Shown: positions 17,446 to 25,963, numbered from the stretch's first letter. The stretch is DNA of 64,000 nucleotides from CAYUQT01 sp964446835 (GCA_964446835.1 CAYUQT010000039.1:1-64000), one strand, 5' to 3'. The notes: generated by a model from the sequence alone, not told the origin. A program made the numbers and translations.

Positions 17446-18786
17446 TCATTCGGCTAGAGACTCTTCCACGATCAGGTCGGCATACCGCTCGACAACATCC
17501 GGAGGATACGAACCGTCCGGCCAGAAGAGCAGGAGATTGATCTGGTCGCCCCACCGGGAGAAGACGGGGTTCCAGCCGGGCGGAGCACTGATCAGCCCCG
17601 ACCCGTGCATGTTCGTCACCTCGGCCCCCAGAAGATGCGTCACCGGCGGGTCAATCGGGCCAAAGAACGAGAACCCCGTCGCAAAGGGCTGCCGGTTCAC
17701 ATATCGCCCCATGAAGAGACGATACTGCCACGATCGCAGTTGGGCCGGCAACCACAACAAGGCCCAGCTTCCGTAGTACTGTTTCTGCTCGATGTAGTCG
17801 TTGAACTGCCGGTCGACCTCTTGCGCCACCGTTTTCCGATCGTCGATCTGATCGGGCAGGATGCACATCGGGGCCGACACGAGTGTATTCCCCTGAATCG
17901 GCCGGCGCTGCAACCCCGGGAACTTCATCGGGAACATGGTTCCGTAGTAGGGCAGTTTTCGTCCATGCTCGGCATGCACTCGGTAGTTCGCGCGTATGAC
18001 ACACCCGGCGAAATAGCGACTGTACAGCGCCGGCCCGTCCCGGTGTATCCGCCGGGCATTCTGCCGAACCCTCAGGAAGTCTGCGCCGGACCAGGAACGT
18101 CGCAGGAACCGTGGCCGGCGGCTCTGTGCCGGCCTGTTCGGCAAGGCATCCAGAAGCGAGGCCTCCTGCACCGGCGCATCGGGGGCGAGGTTCCGAACAC
18201 CCTCGGCCACCCACTTGAGCCGCTCGACCAGACCGATTCCCGAAAACGGATCGATGATCTCATGGTCGGGTGCCAGGGTCGCGCGAGCCGGCGAGGGTGT
18301 GGCCACCGAGAGCCGATCCATCTCGGCAACGAGAAGCTGAAGCCCGTCCATGTCCAGCAGTGCATGGGGACCGGCAAAGCACAGCCGGTGTCGATCGCCG
18401 GCCCGAAGGTGAAGCAAGGATATCTGCGGTCCGTCGGAAGCGTTCAGGAGCGACTCGGCGGCACCGATGATCCGGTCGCAGGCCGAATCGAACCCACCCG
18501 GCTCATTGGACATGTCGCAGCATTCATACCGCGGCCTCACCGGGCTTCCTTCGCTTTTCCAATAAGGCCAGGCCCGAAGCCACGACACGCATTGACGTCC
18601 CGACAGGGTGGGATGAGCCTCCAGTGCCCGTGCCAGCGCCCGTTCGACCTGCGCCGGTTCGAGCCGACCCGTCAGATCGAGCCAGAACACGATCAGAGAC
18701 CCGGGGTATCCCCGCTCCCTGAACCGGTGGTGGAAGAGGTCAAAGAAGCGATCGCACGGATTGAGTGGGTATCTCGACCTGCTCAC
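17446..18786 (-). CDS. Condensation/WS-DGAT-like acyltransferase, copy 1
   Basis: The 446-aa protein resembles the chloramphenicol acetyltransferase-like superfamily that includes wax ester synthases, PapA5 and NRPS condensation domains. The active-site motif is HALLDMDG: His141 and Asp145 match the second His and the Asp of HHxxxDG, but the first His is Pro and the Gly is Met. It shares with its neighbour the start LNPCD, RAWPYW, a GRKxPYYGxMFPM block and PPGWNPVFS near the end. Such enzymes move acyl groups from a carrier to an alcohol or amine. The start is a GTG with no strong ribosome-binding site. It lies 63 nt downstream of copy 2. Confidence 0.7.
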   Translation of the reverse strand: MSRSRYPLNPCDRFFDLFHHRFRERGYPGSLIVFWLDLTGRLEPAQVERALARALEAHPTLSGRQCVSWLRAWPYWKSEGSPVRPRYECCDMSNEPGGFDSACDRIIGAAESLLNASDGPQISLLHLRAGDRHRLCFAGPHALLDMDGLQLLVAEMDRLSVATPSPARATLAPDHEIIDPFSGIGLVERLKWVAEGVRNLAPDAPVQEASLLDALPNRPAQSRRPRFLRRSWSGADFLRVRQNARRIHRDGPALYSRYFAGCVIRANYRVHAEHGRKLPYYGTMFPMKFPGLQRRPIQGNTLVSAPMCILPDQIDDRKTVAQEVDRQFNDYIEQKQYYGSWALLWLPAQLRSWQYRLFMGRYVNRQPFATGFSFFGPIDPPVTHLLGAEVTNMHGSGLISAPPGWNPVFSRWGDQINLLLFWPDGSYPPDVVERYADLIVEESLAE

Positions 18787-18849
18787 GAAAGCACACTCAC
18801 CAGGCGGAGGCCCCGCCCTCCTGCATCACGTACGGAACTCGAAGCGACA

Positions 18850-20187
18850 TCAGCCCGTGGCCTCGTCCTCGATGAGGTCGGCGTATCGGCGAACCACCTC
18901 TTCCGGAAAGGACCCGCCCGGATAAGCCATCGAAAGGTTGATGCGATTGCCCACCTTGGAGAACACCGGGTTCCAGCCGGGCGGGATGCTGATCAGACCG
19001 TAACCGAACAGATTGGTCACGTCGGCACCCACAAATCGCCTTAACGGGGGATCCAGTGGCCCCCAGAAAGAGTAGCCCGTGATGTACGGCTGCGCCCGCC
19101 CCATGACGTTCATGAGCATACAGTACTGCCAGTGTCTGAGCTGGCTGGTGAGCCACATGATCGACCAACTGGCGCCGTACGAGCCTTTGCTCATGTACTC
19201 GCCCAATTGCTGGTCCACATCACGCCCTACGGCCCTGGGATCGTCCATGTGCTCGACAGGTATGCACATCGCTGCGGAGACCAGGTAGTTGCCCCAGAGA
19301 GGTCGGCGTTCGAACCCCGGGTAGCGCATCGGAAACATCATGCCATAGTATGGAATCTTCCGACCGTGCTCTTTGTGGATGCGATGGACCGCCCGCAACA
19401 CAACGACCGCCAGGAACCGGCTGAAAAGGGCCGGTCCGGGCTGAACCGTCTTGAGGGCCTTCTTCTTGGCCGTCTCGACCTGATCGGGAGTCCAGTGGCG
19501 ATCCATGTGTTCCAGCCGTCGGGAAGTTCGCGGACGATCCCGAAGCGTATCCAGAAGAAACGCCCGCTGAAGGGTCGAGCCCCGCACCCGGTTGGCCGTC
19601 CCCTGAAGCGTCTTTCTCAGCCGGGCGATCATGCCGGCTTCTCCCAATGGATCCACCGGTTCTTCATCCGGCAGGAGATGTGCGGGACGTTCGCTGGGGC
19701 CCTCATCGGCCAGACGATTCACCTCGGCCATGAAGAGCTGAGCCCCCTCGACATCCATCAGGGCATGCTGAAACAGGCAGTAGATCCGATGGTGGTTGTT
19801 GGGCCCCTGAAAATGTTCGAGGCAGACGTGGATCCGCTCGTTCTTGGCCGCCGCCTCATGGGCGCGATCCCGGCTCACCTTGTCGGCGACGCTGAGCCAG
19901 TCTTCCCGACTCGAGAGATCGTAGTAGCGGTACGGAAGCGTCGACGGTACGGCATCCGAACACCAATAGGGCCATGCCCGGCTCAACGAGAACCACGGAT
20001 TCCCAGCCGTAACCGGATGGGCCTCCATCGCCCGCCTTACCCCGTGCATGACCTTCGCCGGATCGACTGCCCCCACCATGTCCACATGCAGGAACATGAT
20101 CGTTCCCGGATAGCCTTGCTGGCGGAGCTGATGATCGAACGCAAGGAACGAACAATCACATGGATTCAATCGATAGAACGTGCGCAC
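18850..20187 (-). CDS. Condensation/WS-DGAT-like acyltransferase, copy 2
   Basis: This 445-aa paralog of the neighbouring gene has the same motif at the same position: HALMDVEG with His141 and Asp145. The shared features (LNPCD, AWPYW, GRKIPYYGMMFPM, PPGWNPVFS) show a tandem duplication followed by divergence, which suggests two different acylations or a heteromeric pair. The open frame reaches 20259, but I choose the GTG at 20187 because a GGGAGGGAG ribosome-binding site precedes it and it lines up with the start of copy 1. It is first in the two-gene minus-strand unit that converges on the KAS III-led genes. Confidence 0.7.
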   Translation of the reverse strand: MRTFYRLNPCDCSFLAFDHQLRQQGYPGTIMFLHVDMVGAVDPAKVMHGVRRAMEAHPVTAGNPWFSLSRAWPYWCSDAVPSTLPYRYYDLSSREDWLSVADKVSRDRAHEAAAKNERIHVCLEHFQGPNNHHRIYCLFQHALMDVEGAQLFMAEVNRLADEGPSERPAHLLPDEEPVDPLGEAGMIARLRKTLQGTANRVRGSTLQRAFLLDTLRDRPRTSRRLEHMDRHWTPDQVETAKKKALKTVQPGPALFSRFLAVVVLRAVHRIHKEHGRKIPYYGMMFPMRYPGFERRPLWGNYLVSAAMCIPVEHMDDPRAVGRDVDQQLGEYMSKGSYGASWSIMWLTSQLRHWQYCMLMNVMGRAQPYITGYSFWGPLDPPLRRFVGADVTNLFGYGLISIPPGWNPVFSKVGNRINLSMAYPGGSFPEEVVRRYADLIEDEATG

Positions 20188-20416
20188 AACTCCCTCCCGC
20201 CGATTGGTGCCTGACCAGAGATCGTAGCCGGGAGCGCTACCCGTCAAGGTCCTTTCCACCGAACCAGGGCCACGATGCTACACCAAGACCGGCTACAGAA
20301 CAACGCCCCGGCAGGATGAACAGTACCTATCGCGATTCCGACCCTGCATCAAACGCCGCAGCGGGGTGGCGCCGCTTGCTGCCGGCCGAAACGCTGTCCG
20401 CCTCTGCACGTGTGGC

Positions 20417-20422
20417 TATAAT
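20417..20422 (+). promoter_or_regulatory. Consensus -10 box upstream of AmrS-like gene
   Basis: A perfect TATAAT lies 47 nt before the GTG at 20470. The -35 region at 17 nt is weak (GCTGTC at 20394-20399). Confidence 0.4.
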
Positions 20423-20469
20423 GAACGGGTAATCGATCCTATGCTCATGCGAGCCCCGAGGAAGCAACC

Positions 20470-21687
20470 GTGCGGTCATCGAAGTGCTCAAGGAGAGACC
20501 TCCTCAAGTCTGTGGCGTGCAGCGGATGCGGCCTGCTCGCCTTGTCCCATGAACTGTCCGCCCAGGATACCGCCACCGAGTCGAAGATCGATCTGTCGGG
20601 TCCCAAGCTTCCCGGCATCCAACGGCACGAGGCGATGTTCTGGGAGGCCCAGCCGGACAAGCGGGTTCTTTGCAAGCTGTGCCCGCGAGCGTGCAGCGTG
20701 GCAGATGTCGAGCGGGGCTACTGCGGCGTTCGCGAGAATCGAGGCGGAAAGTACCAGACACTCGTCTACGGGACCCTGTGCTCGCTCAACATCGACCCTA
20801 TCGAGAAGAAACCGCTCTTCCACTATCTGCCTGGGACCAGTGCGGCCAGCATCGCCACGCCCGGATGCAACATGGAGTGCAAGTTCTGCCAGAACTGGGA
20901 GATCAGTCAGTTCCGCCCGGAGCAGGTGCCCAGCCGCCTTCAGACGCCCCAGGAACTCGTCGCACTGTGCAAACAGGTCCCAGCGGAGCATCAGTGCCGC
21001 ACGATCGCCTACACCTACAGCGAGCCCACCATCTACTACGAATACATGCACGATGTGGCCGCGGAGGCCCGGCAGCACGGACTCGGCAGCGTCGCCATCT
21101 CCAACGGCTACATGTTGGAGGAACCCCTTCGACGGCTCTGCCGACAACTGACGGGTATCAAGATCGATCTGAAGGCGTTCACCGAAGACTTCTACAAGAA
21201 GATGTGCTCGGCCAAGCTCAAGCCGGTGCTGGACGCCATCGTCGTACTGGCCTCGACGGGCATCTGGATGGAGTTGGTTATCCTGATCATCCCCACGCTG
21301 AACGACGGCACCGACGAAATCAAAGGGATGGCCCAATGGGTCGTCAAGAACGTCGGGGCGGATGTGCCCATGCACTTCACCCGTTTCCATCCCATCTATC
21401 GCGTTCAGAACCTTCCCCCGACACCGGTACAAGCCGTGGATCGCGCCCGCCGGATCGCCCTGGATGCAGGCGTCCGTTATGCCTACGTCGGCAATATCCC
21501 GTGGAACGAAGGGGAAAGCACGTTCTGCCACTCGTGCCGCAAACGCCTGATTCATCGTCGCGGGTTTCGAATCATCGAGAACCTGATCGCCGCCGGCGCG
21601 TGCCCCCAGTGCAAGACACGAATCCCCGGCGTGTGGTCCCAGGAACAGGCGATGGCGTTCCGGCCGTCGGAAAAGAAACCGAAGTAG
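20470..21687 (+). CDS. amrS: AmrS-like radical SAM enzyme with twin-arginine signal
   Basis: This 405-aa protein matches the AmmeMemoRadiSam radical SAM family related to pyruvate formate-lyase activase. The SAM cluster motif is CNMECKFC (Cys133, Cys137, Cys140). An N-terminal cysteine group (CKLCPRACS...GYCGVREN, about 68-90) and a C-terminal Zn-type CHSCRKR...ACPQC group complete the family pattern. Residues 7-13 (SRRDLLK) and the following hydrophobic stretch form a twin-arginine signal, so export of the folded cluster enzyme is possible. Partner genes for AmmeMemo proteins are not adjacent. GTG start follows GAGG. The substrate is unknown. Confidence 0.83.
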   Translation: MRSSKCSRRDLLKSVACSGCGLLALSHELSAQDTATESKIDLSGPKLPGIQRHEAMFWEAQPDKRVLCKLCPRACSVADVERGYCGVRENRGGKYQTLVYGTLCSLNIDPIEKKPLFHYLPGTSAASIATPGCNMECKFCQNWEISQFRPEQVPSRLQTPQELVALCKQVPAEHQCRTIAYTYSEPTIYYEYMHDVAAEARQHGLGSVAISNGYMLEEPLRRLCRQLTGIKIDLKAFTEDFYKKMCSAKLKPVLDAIVVLASTGIWMELVILIIPTLNDGTDEIKGMAQWVVKNVGADVPMHFTRFHPIYRVQNLPPTPVQAVDRARRIALDAGVRYAYVGNIPWNEGESTFCHSCRKRLIHRRGFRIIENLIAAGACPQCKTRIPGVWSQEQAMAFRPSEKKPK

Positions 21688-21745
21688 GCTCGGTCCGCCT
21701 GCGCCTGGAAGACAGGAACCTCTTGGAAAGTCTCCGCAAAGCGTC

Positions 21746-22756
21746 CTACCAACGCACCTCGATGGTAACCGCAGTGATCCCACGCTGGAAATACATGAGG
21801 GAAAGAACAAATTGCATCAGGGCGTTGTGTTCATCCGCCTGTCTCGAGCCCCAACCACTATCGCGCCACTCCGTTCGACGCTTGTTGTTGCCCAGCTCAA
21901 AGCTCGGCCACGGATCACGAACAAGACTGGCGTGACCGTCGTAGTATCCCGCCCCAGCCCTTTTCCATAGGAAGGGAGTGAAGTTCGCCTTGAGATCATA
22001 CTTGTGGACGTCGCTGGCCACCGGCTGCCCGTGGGTAACCGCCATGACGTTGTGTTGTGCGAAGAGGTAGTCGGCACCGTTGTAGGCCTCACCGTTCAGA
22101 TCATCGATGGACAGCTTGGTCGCCACATGCCGGTTCCACTGTTCATCAATGATCATGGGGTCCATCGAGGGGGCGAATACCCTGCTGGGCTTCATGATGG
22201 GTCCCTGCACGTCCCCCCAGTCCTCGCGCCAGTTCGTTTCGGCGGGCGTCAGATACCGTCTGGCCCATATGGCTCGAGTGTAGTTGAAGACGTTCTGAGT
22301 TTTGGCCGCGTCGGTGATCCGTTCAAACTCCGGACACCGATAGAGGGTCTCGAATCGGGCGTAGGGAAACAGGGTGCCGCTCCGCGGAACCGCAGGGCCC
22401 GTCCAGTCTTCCTGACGGCTGTAGGCGACCTGCTTAATCGCCGCCTTAGGGTCCGGCGCGCTCAGCCAGTTGGCCAACCACGTCTCATTGGGGTCCGGCG
22501 TGTTGTTGTGGCCGCTGTAGTGATGGCCTGTGGAGACAAACGGGAAGCCCTCGTCATAGTCATCCGCATAGAGCATGAAGCACTTGGTGATTTGCGCCAC
22601 GCGGCTGAGACACAGCGAGGTTCGCGCCTGCTCTCGAGCCTTTCCGAGCGACGGAAGCAAGATGGCGATCAACAGCGCGATGATCGCCACGACAACCAGC
22701 AGTTCGATCAGTGTGAAGCCGGTACGTCGCCGCGAAGATGACACTGCACTCGACAT
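21746..22756 (-). CDS. Prepilin-type N-terminal methylation domain protein
   Basis: This 336-aa pseudopilin-like protein carries the type IV prepilin signal: a basic leader, the cleavage site before FTLIELLVVVAIIALL (Phe +1, Glu +5) and a long hydrophobic helix. The rest is a large beta-rich domain with DGHASLVRD near the end, like the H-X9-DG proteins abundant in Planctomycetota. No pilus assembly genes are nearby. I start at the ATG at 22756 since GGGGGAGGT precedes it; the longer frame to 22891 has no such site. A divergent promoter pair lies upstream. Role is unknown; cell-surface display is inferred. Confidence 0.85.
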   Translation of the reverse strand: MSSAVSSSRRRTGFTLIELLVVVAIIALLIAILLPSLGKAREQARTSLCLSRVAQITKCFMLYADDYDEGFPFVSTGHHYSGHNNTPDPNETWLANWLSAPDPKAAIKQVAYSRQEDWTGPAVPRSGTLFPYARFETLYRCPEFERITDAAKTQNVFNYTRAIWARRYLTPAETNWREDWGDVQGPIMKPSRVFAPSMDPMIIDEQWNRHVATKLSIDDLNGEAYNGADYLFAQHNVMAVTHGQPVASDVHKYDLKANFTPFLWKRAGAGYYDGHASLVRDPWPSFELGNNKRRTEWRDSGWGSRQADEHNALMQFVLSLMYFQRGITAVTIEVRW

Positions 22757-22896
22757 CGTTACCTCCCCCGGACGCAGGCGGCACATAAGAAAGGAACACC
22801 GCCCGTCCGCTAAGAATTGACTCCCCACGCAGCCAACGTCGTTCAGGGCCGTGATCCGCCCTGGCCGCATCGGCCAAGAATGTGATAACACCCTCC

Positions 22897-22925
22897 ATCA
22901 TAAGGTGCTTTGAGGCCTAGCACAA
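22897..22925 (-). promoter_or_regulatory. Minus-strand promoter for the prepilin-like gene
   Basis: On the minus strand TTGTGC (22920-22925) and TATGAT (22897-22902) are spaced 17 nt. The untranslated leader would be about 135 nt. Confidence 0.5.
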
Positions 22926-22949
22926 GACCCAATTTGCTCGGAATTTTAC

Positions 22950-22978
22950 TTGCTTTGCCTCCGATGGAGGGGGATAAT
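22950..22978 (+). promoter_or_regulatory. Plus-strand promoter for the secreted anchored protein
   Basis: TTGCTT (22950-22955) and GATAAT (22973-22978) have a 17-nt spacer. It lies back to back with the prepilin promoter, 24 nt between the two -35 boxes. A leader of about 140 nt follows, containing only an imperfect hairpin near 23036-23056. Confidence 0.5.
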
Positions 22979-23125
22979 ACGCATAGGTGAAGAAGTACAT
23001 TTCCCGATGAGTTGGAATAGCCTTTCATAGGAATCAAGAGGGGACCGTTCCCTTGATTCATGCAGATCACGTGTGAGGGGTTTCCTCGACGGGGGAGTCA
23101 AACATTTCTTAAGGAGGTGTGAGTG

Positions 23126-24484
23126 ATGTCCGTGAGATCTTGGACAGCCGGGTTGGTCGTATTGGCAGGTTGCATGTTCTATCCATCTGCCGCGTTCTCC
23201 GATTACTTCGACGACTTTTCAGACGGCACCTTCGTGGAACCGGATGGGGTCTTCGACCTCGATGACCCTGCCTGGACCGAGCGTGAGGTGACGTCCTCTC
23301 AGAAACTGGTTGGAGTTGATGAGAACCGTCTGCGCATCACCGCCCTCAATACCTTGTTCCCGTTTGTCTTTCACGGTGTGTCCGTCGAGGAAGAACCCAA
23401 TGAGTCCCTCTTCAACAACACCCAGGCCCACTACATGTTGGTGAACGTCAGGTCACACGATGAAAACTGGGACCCGAACAACGGCATGGCCGGGGTCTGG
23501 ATGCACGGTGACTTCGTGGGTGGATGGACGGCCTACGACTTCGAGTATCAGCTCAACAGCGGCTGGATCTCCATTTCGACCTACTCCGGGTTCACCTGGC
23601 TGGGCATGGTGACCAAACAGCGGTACCACAGCGGGTATCCGTGGTCGATGGTAGACCCGAACAGCCCCTACGACCCGAATGATCCGAACCACACGGCCAA
23701 CCCCAAAGCGTACATCTGGCCCAAAGACGCCCGCATACCGTTCTGGATGCTGCTTCAGTTTGATCCGAATGGCACGAACCACAACACCTCTCTGCCCAAC
23801 AATCCCAGCGATCCGAACTGCCACTGGCTGCGGGCGGCCTGCTGGACGGGCGACAAGTATGCCTGGACCGGCGTCTGGACCCTTCAGGCCAATTGCGTGG
23901 GTTCGATGCTCGGAAAGAACGTGACCGACCCCATCGGCGGCGACTTCATGTTTGATCCGGCCCTGCACATGGATTACTACCTGCACCAGAGCGGCTACAA
24001 TTCCGTGGCCGCCTTCTCGGGCGGGGAATCCAAGCAGCCAGAAACAGCCTACTACTGCTGCGATGCCAGTTACGACGATGTCGAGGCAAGAAATGGCTAC
24101 TTCAGCAACTCCGGGCGGACCCTCACGGTGACGATCAACAACCCCAGCCGGGGTACTGTGGCGATCCATCCCAATGTTCTGCTCGATCCCAATCAGGATC
24201 CCAACGACAGCAGTTTCGTCCGACGCTACACCGACGGAACGCCGGTGGTGCTGACCGCCACGCCCGTCAGTGGAAAGGCGTTTGACGCATGGACGATCTA
24301 TGACCCCAACTACCCCGGTGACGTCAATCATGCCGTCACCGATACCAACACCACTCTGTTCCTGACGATGAACGGGAACTATGAGGTTGAGGCGGCGTTC
24401 AAGTGCGGCAGCGGCCTGCCGCCCTTTATTGCCGGCGTGCTGCTCGTCATGGGACTGGGAATTGTGATTCGTCGAGTGGTCTAG
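23126..24484 (+). CDS. Secreted protein with InlB-like repeat and C-terminal Cys-TM-Arg anchor
   Basis: This 452-aa protein has a signal peptide (MSVRSWTAGLVVLAGCMF) and probable jelly-roll central domain I cannot name. The region is rich in Asp-Pro-Asn (DPNNG, YDPNDPN, FDPNG, LDPNQDPND). Residues about 330-425 form a Gram-positive-style InlB/divergent repeat (FDAWTIYDPN ... VEAAFKCGSG). It ends with CGSG, a hydrophobic span, and RR, the architecture of sorting signals such as MYXO-CTERM, and like the end of the protein at 58685-61210. AAGGAGG is 8 nt before the ATG at 23126; an ATG-adjacent GTG at 23123 is less well placed. Surface attachment is inferred. Confidence 0.75.
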   Translation: MSVRSWTAGLVVLAGCMFYPSAAFSDYFDDFSDGTFVEPDGVFDLDDPAWTEREVTSSQKLVGVDENRLRITALNTLFPFVFHGVSVEEEPNESLFNNTQAHYMLVNVRSHDENWDPNNGMAGVWMHGDFVGGWTAYDFEYQLNSGWISISTYSGFTWLGMVTKQRYHSGYPWSMVDPNSPYDPNDPNHTANPKAYIWPKDARIPFWMLLQFDPNGTNHNTSLPNNPSDPNCHWLRAACWTGDKYAWTGVWTLQANCVGSMLGKNVTDPIGGDFMFDPALHMDYYLHQSGYNSVAAFSGGESKQPETAYYCCDASYDDVEARNGYFSNSGRTLTVTINNPSRGTVAIHPNVLLDPNQDPNDSSFVRRYTDGTPVVLTATPVSGKAFDAWTIYDPNYPGDVNHAVTDTNTTLFLTMNGNYEVEAAFKCGSGLPPFIAGVLLVMGLGIVIRRVV

Positions 24485-24515
24485 CCACCGACAACAACCT
24501 CTGAAGATCTCTGAA

Positions 24516-24548
24516 AGGGCGATGCGTGCAGTGAAGCCGCATCGCCCT
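24516..24548 (+). terminator. Rho-independent-type terminator
   Basis: AGGGCGATGCG and CGCATCGCCCT form a perfect 11-bp stem with an 11-nt loop, 31 nt after the stop at 24484. It is followed by GTTCATTTCC, a weak T-rich tail. Confidence 0.6.
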
Positions 24549-24679
24549 GTTCATTTCCTCGATGCAATGCTTCACGCTCAAGTCCTCACTCTGCGGAAAC
24601 CGATAGGATCCATGTGGGGGGTGGAACCCGCCGCATCGGATTGGTTCAAGGGCAACCTTTCAGCCACGGATCGGCGATC

Positions 24680-24856
24680 ATGACTAAGAGGCAGATCATC
24701 GATGCCATTATGCGCATCAACACCTCCGCCCGTATCGAGTTTCTGACCGGCTTCTCCGAACAGGAGCTCCAGGAGTATCTTCGACATCTCGAAGGGATTC
24801 AGGACCGGCGGCCCGTCTGGCGCGTCTATGCGCAGACCTATGCCCTGGCCGGCTGA
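24680..24856 (+). CDS. Small hypothetical protein, 58 aa
   Basis: The 58-aa product (MTKRQIIDAIMRINTSAR... ending in YAQTYALAG) is helical and charged, with EFLTGFSEQELQEYLRHLE in the middle, which reads like a short helix-turn-helix or protein-protein docking unit. Codon use fits the neighbours. I recall similar short proteins in Planctomycetota but cannot name a family. The frame is open to 24614, but the upstream part lacks a plausible start, and the ATG at 24680 begins the ordered part. No strong ribosome-binding site is seen. It stands alone between two terminated units. Confidence 0.55.
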   Translation: MTKRQIIDAIMRINTSARIEFLTGFSEQELQEYLRHLEGIQDRRPVWRVYAQTYALAG

Positions 24857-25106
24857 TACTGGAAGGAATGTGATGCTCTGGGCGAAGGACTCCGACGTGC
24901 CGAGGGTATCCGATCTGTCTGATCGGGAACATCCGGTCTGGCGTCCGTTGCCGGTTCTGTCCAACAGCATCAGGTCATGAGCGGCCGGGCCAAGTCCGGG
25001 TGCCCCTGAAATGGTATCTTCCGAATGAGGCCCCCGGCAATCAATGAGTGGGAATTCACGAGGCATTACATCGCAATTAAACGGTAATAGAAGAAACTCA
25101 TCCTAT

Positions 25107-25135
25107 TTGACCGACGTGAGTCTTTGGAGCATAAT
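25107..25135 (+). promoter_or_regulatory. Sigma70-like promoter for the lipoprotein gene
   Basis: TTGACC (25107-25112) and CATAAT (25130-25135) with a 17-nt spacer, 87 nt before the start codon. The remainder of 24857-25106 shows no gene. Confidence 0.6.
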
Positions 25136-25142
25136 TAGCCTT

Positions 25143-25154
25143 GGGTGATCACCC
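25143..25154. promoter_or_regulatory. 12-bp palindrome at the expected transcription start
   Basis: GGGTGATCACCC is a perfect palindrome about 7 nt after the -10 box, where a repressor could block the promoter at 25107-25135. Confidence 0.35.
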
Positions 25155-25222
25155 TCTTGTCGCCCTTCAAAGGCGGGGGTGGTGTGAGGTGTGAGGTCCG
25201 GGCTCTGAAAGGAGTTGAGTCT

Positions 25223-25882
25223 ATGTCGAGAACAGCTTTGGGCCGACGTACTCTCTGGTGTGGAGGGGTGTTTCTGGTACCTGTGCTGATGGTCACCGGA
25301 TGCATCACGGCACCGCCACAGTCCAACGACCTGCCCAGCGATGTACCCAGCATGACCGGGACATGGACGTTGGGCAACGGCCCCGTACGGCTGGCCACAT
25401 TCGTCTTCGACGCCAACGGAGACATCACCTCGGGCAGTATGGACCCCAATATGTTCGGAGCCGGACTCCCGTTCGAAATCCCCACGGAGCTCATCTTCGA
25501 CGGTTATGAGCACACCATCACCATCCCGGTGATGCCTGTGGGGATCATCTATCAGATCGCCGCTGTGACCACCAAGGAGAAAGGCGACAAGGCGACGCTC
25601 GTGGTTGGTGACATCGTCAAGATCACTGTCAGCATGAAGCTCTGGGCAGACATTCCCGTGCCGTTCATCGGGAAACAGGAGATTGGCGAAGGCCGCGTCG
25701 AGTACCAGGGCACAGTCACTTCGGTTACCGCGGGTAGCACCGCAGCCCAGGCCCAGGGACCGGCCACCGTCACCGTCGTGCCCAGCGCGACCGTCACCTC
25801 CCTGGTGCAGATGGCAGGCATCACGATACCCATTCAGAACATGAATCAGACGATACAAGGTGTCACGTTGACTCGTCAGTAG
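25223..25882 (+). CDS. Lipoprotein of unknown function
   Basis: This 219-aa protein has a lipoprotein signal peptide ending in VLMVTGC, so the cysteine near residue 26 should be lipidated. The mature part is beta-strand-rich with alternating hydrophobic residues (TWTLGNGPVRLATFVFD, VTVVPSATVTSL), consistent with a lipocalin- or calycin-like barrel, but I cannot assign a family. AAAGGAG lies 8 nt upstream of the ATG at 25223. It has its own promoter with an overlapping palindrome and its own terminator, so it is a single-gene unit that may be tightly regulated. Confidence 0.75.
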   Translation: MSRTALGRRTLWCGGVFLVPVLMVTGCITAPPQSNDLPSDVPSMTGTWTLGNGPVRLATFVFDANGDITSGSMDPNMFGAGLPFEIPTELIFDGYEHTITIPVMPVGIIYQIAAVTTKEKGDKATLVVGDIVKITVSMKLWADIPVPFIGKQEIGEGRVEYQGTVTSVTAGSTAAQAQGPATVTVVPSATVTSLVQMAGITIPIQNMNQTIQGVTLTRQ

Positions 25883-25921
25883 AAGGTCGTTCGCTCGAGA
25901 AACGGCCCACAGACATATGCG

Positions 25922-25963
25922 GAAGCGGGCAGGCGAGTTCAGTTGGGCTCGCTTGCCCGCTTC
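25922..25963 (+). terminator. Strong rho-independent terminator
   Basis: GAAGCGGGCAGGCGAG and CTCGCTTGCCCGCTTC form a 16-bp stem with one G-U pair and a 10-nt loop, followed by GTTCTTT. It ends the lipoprotein transcript. Confidence 0.75.
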
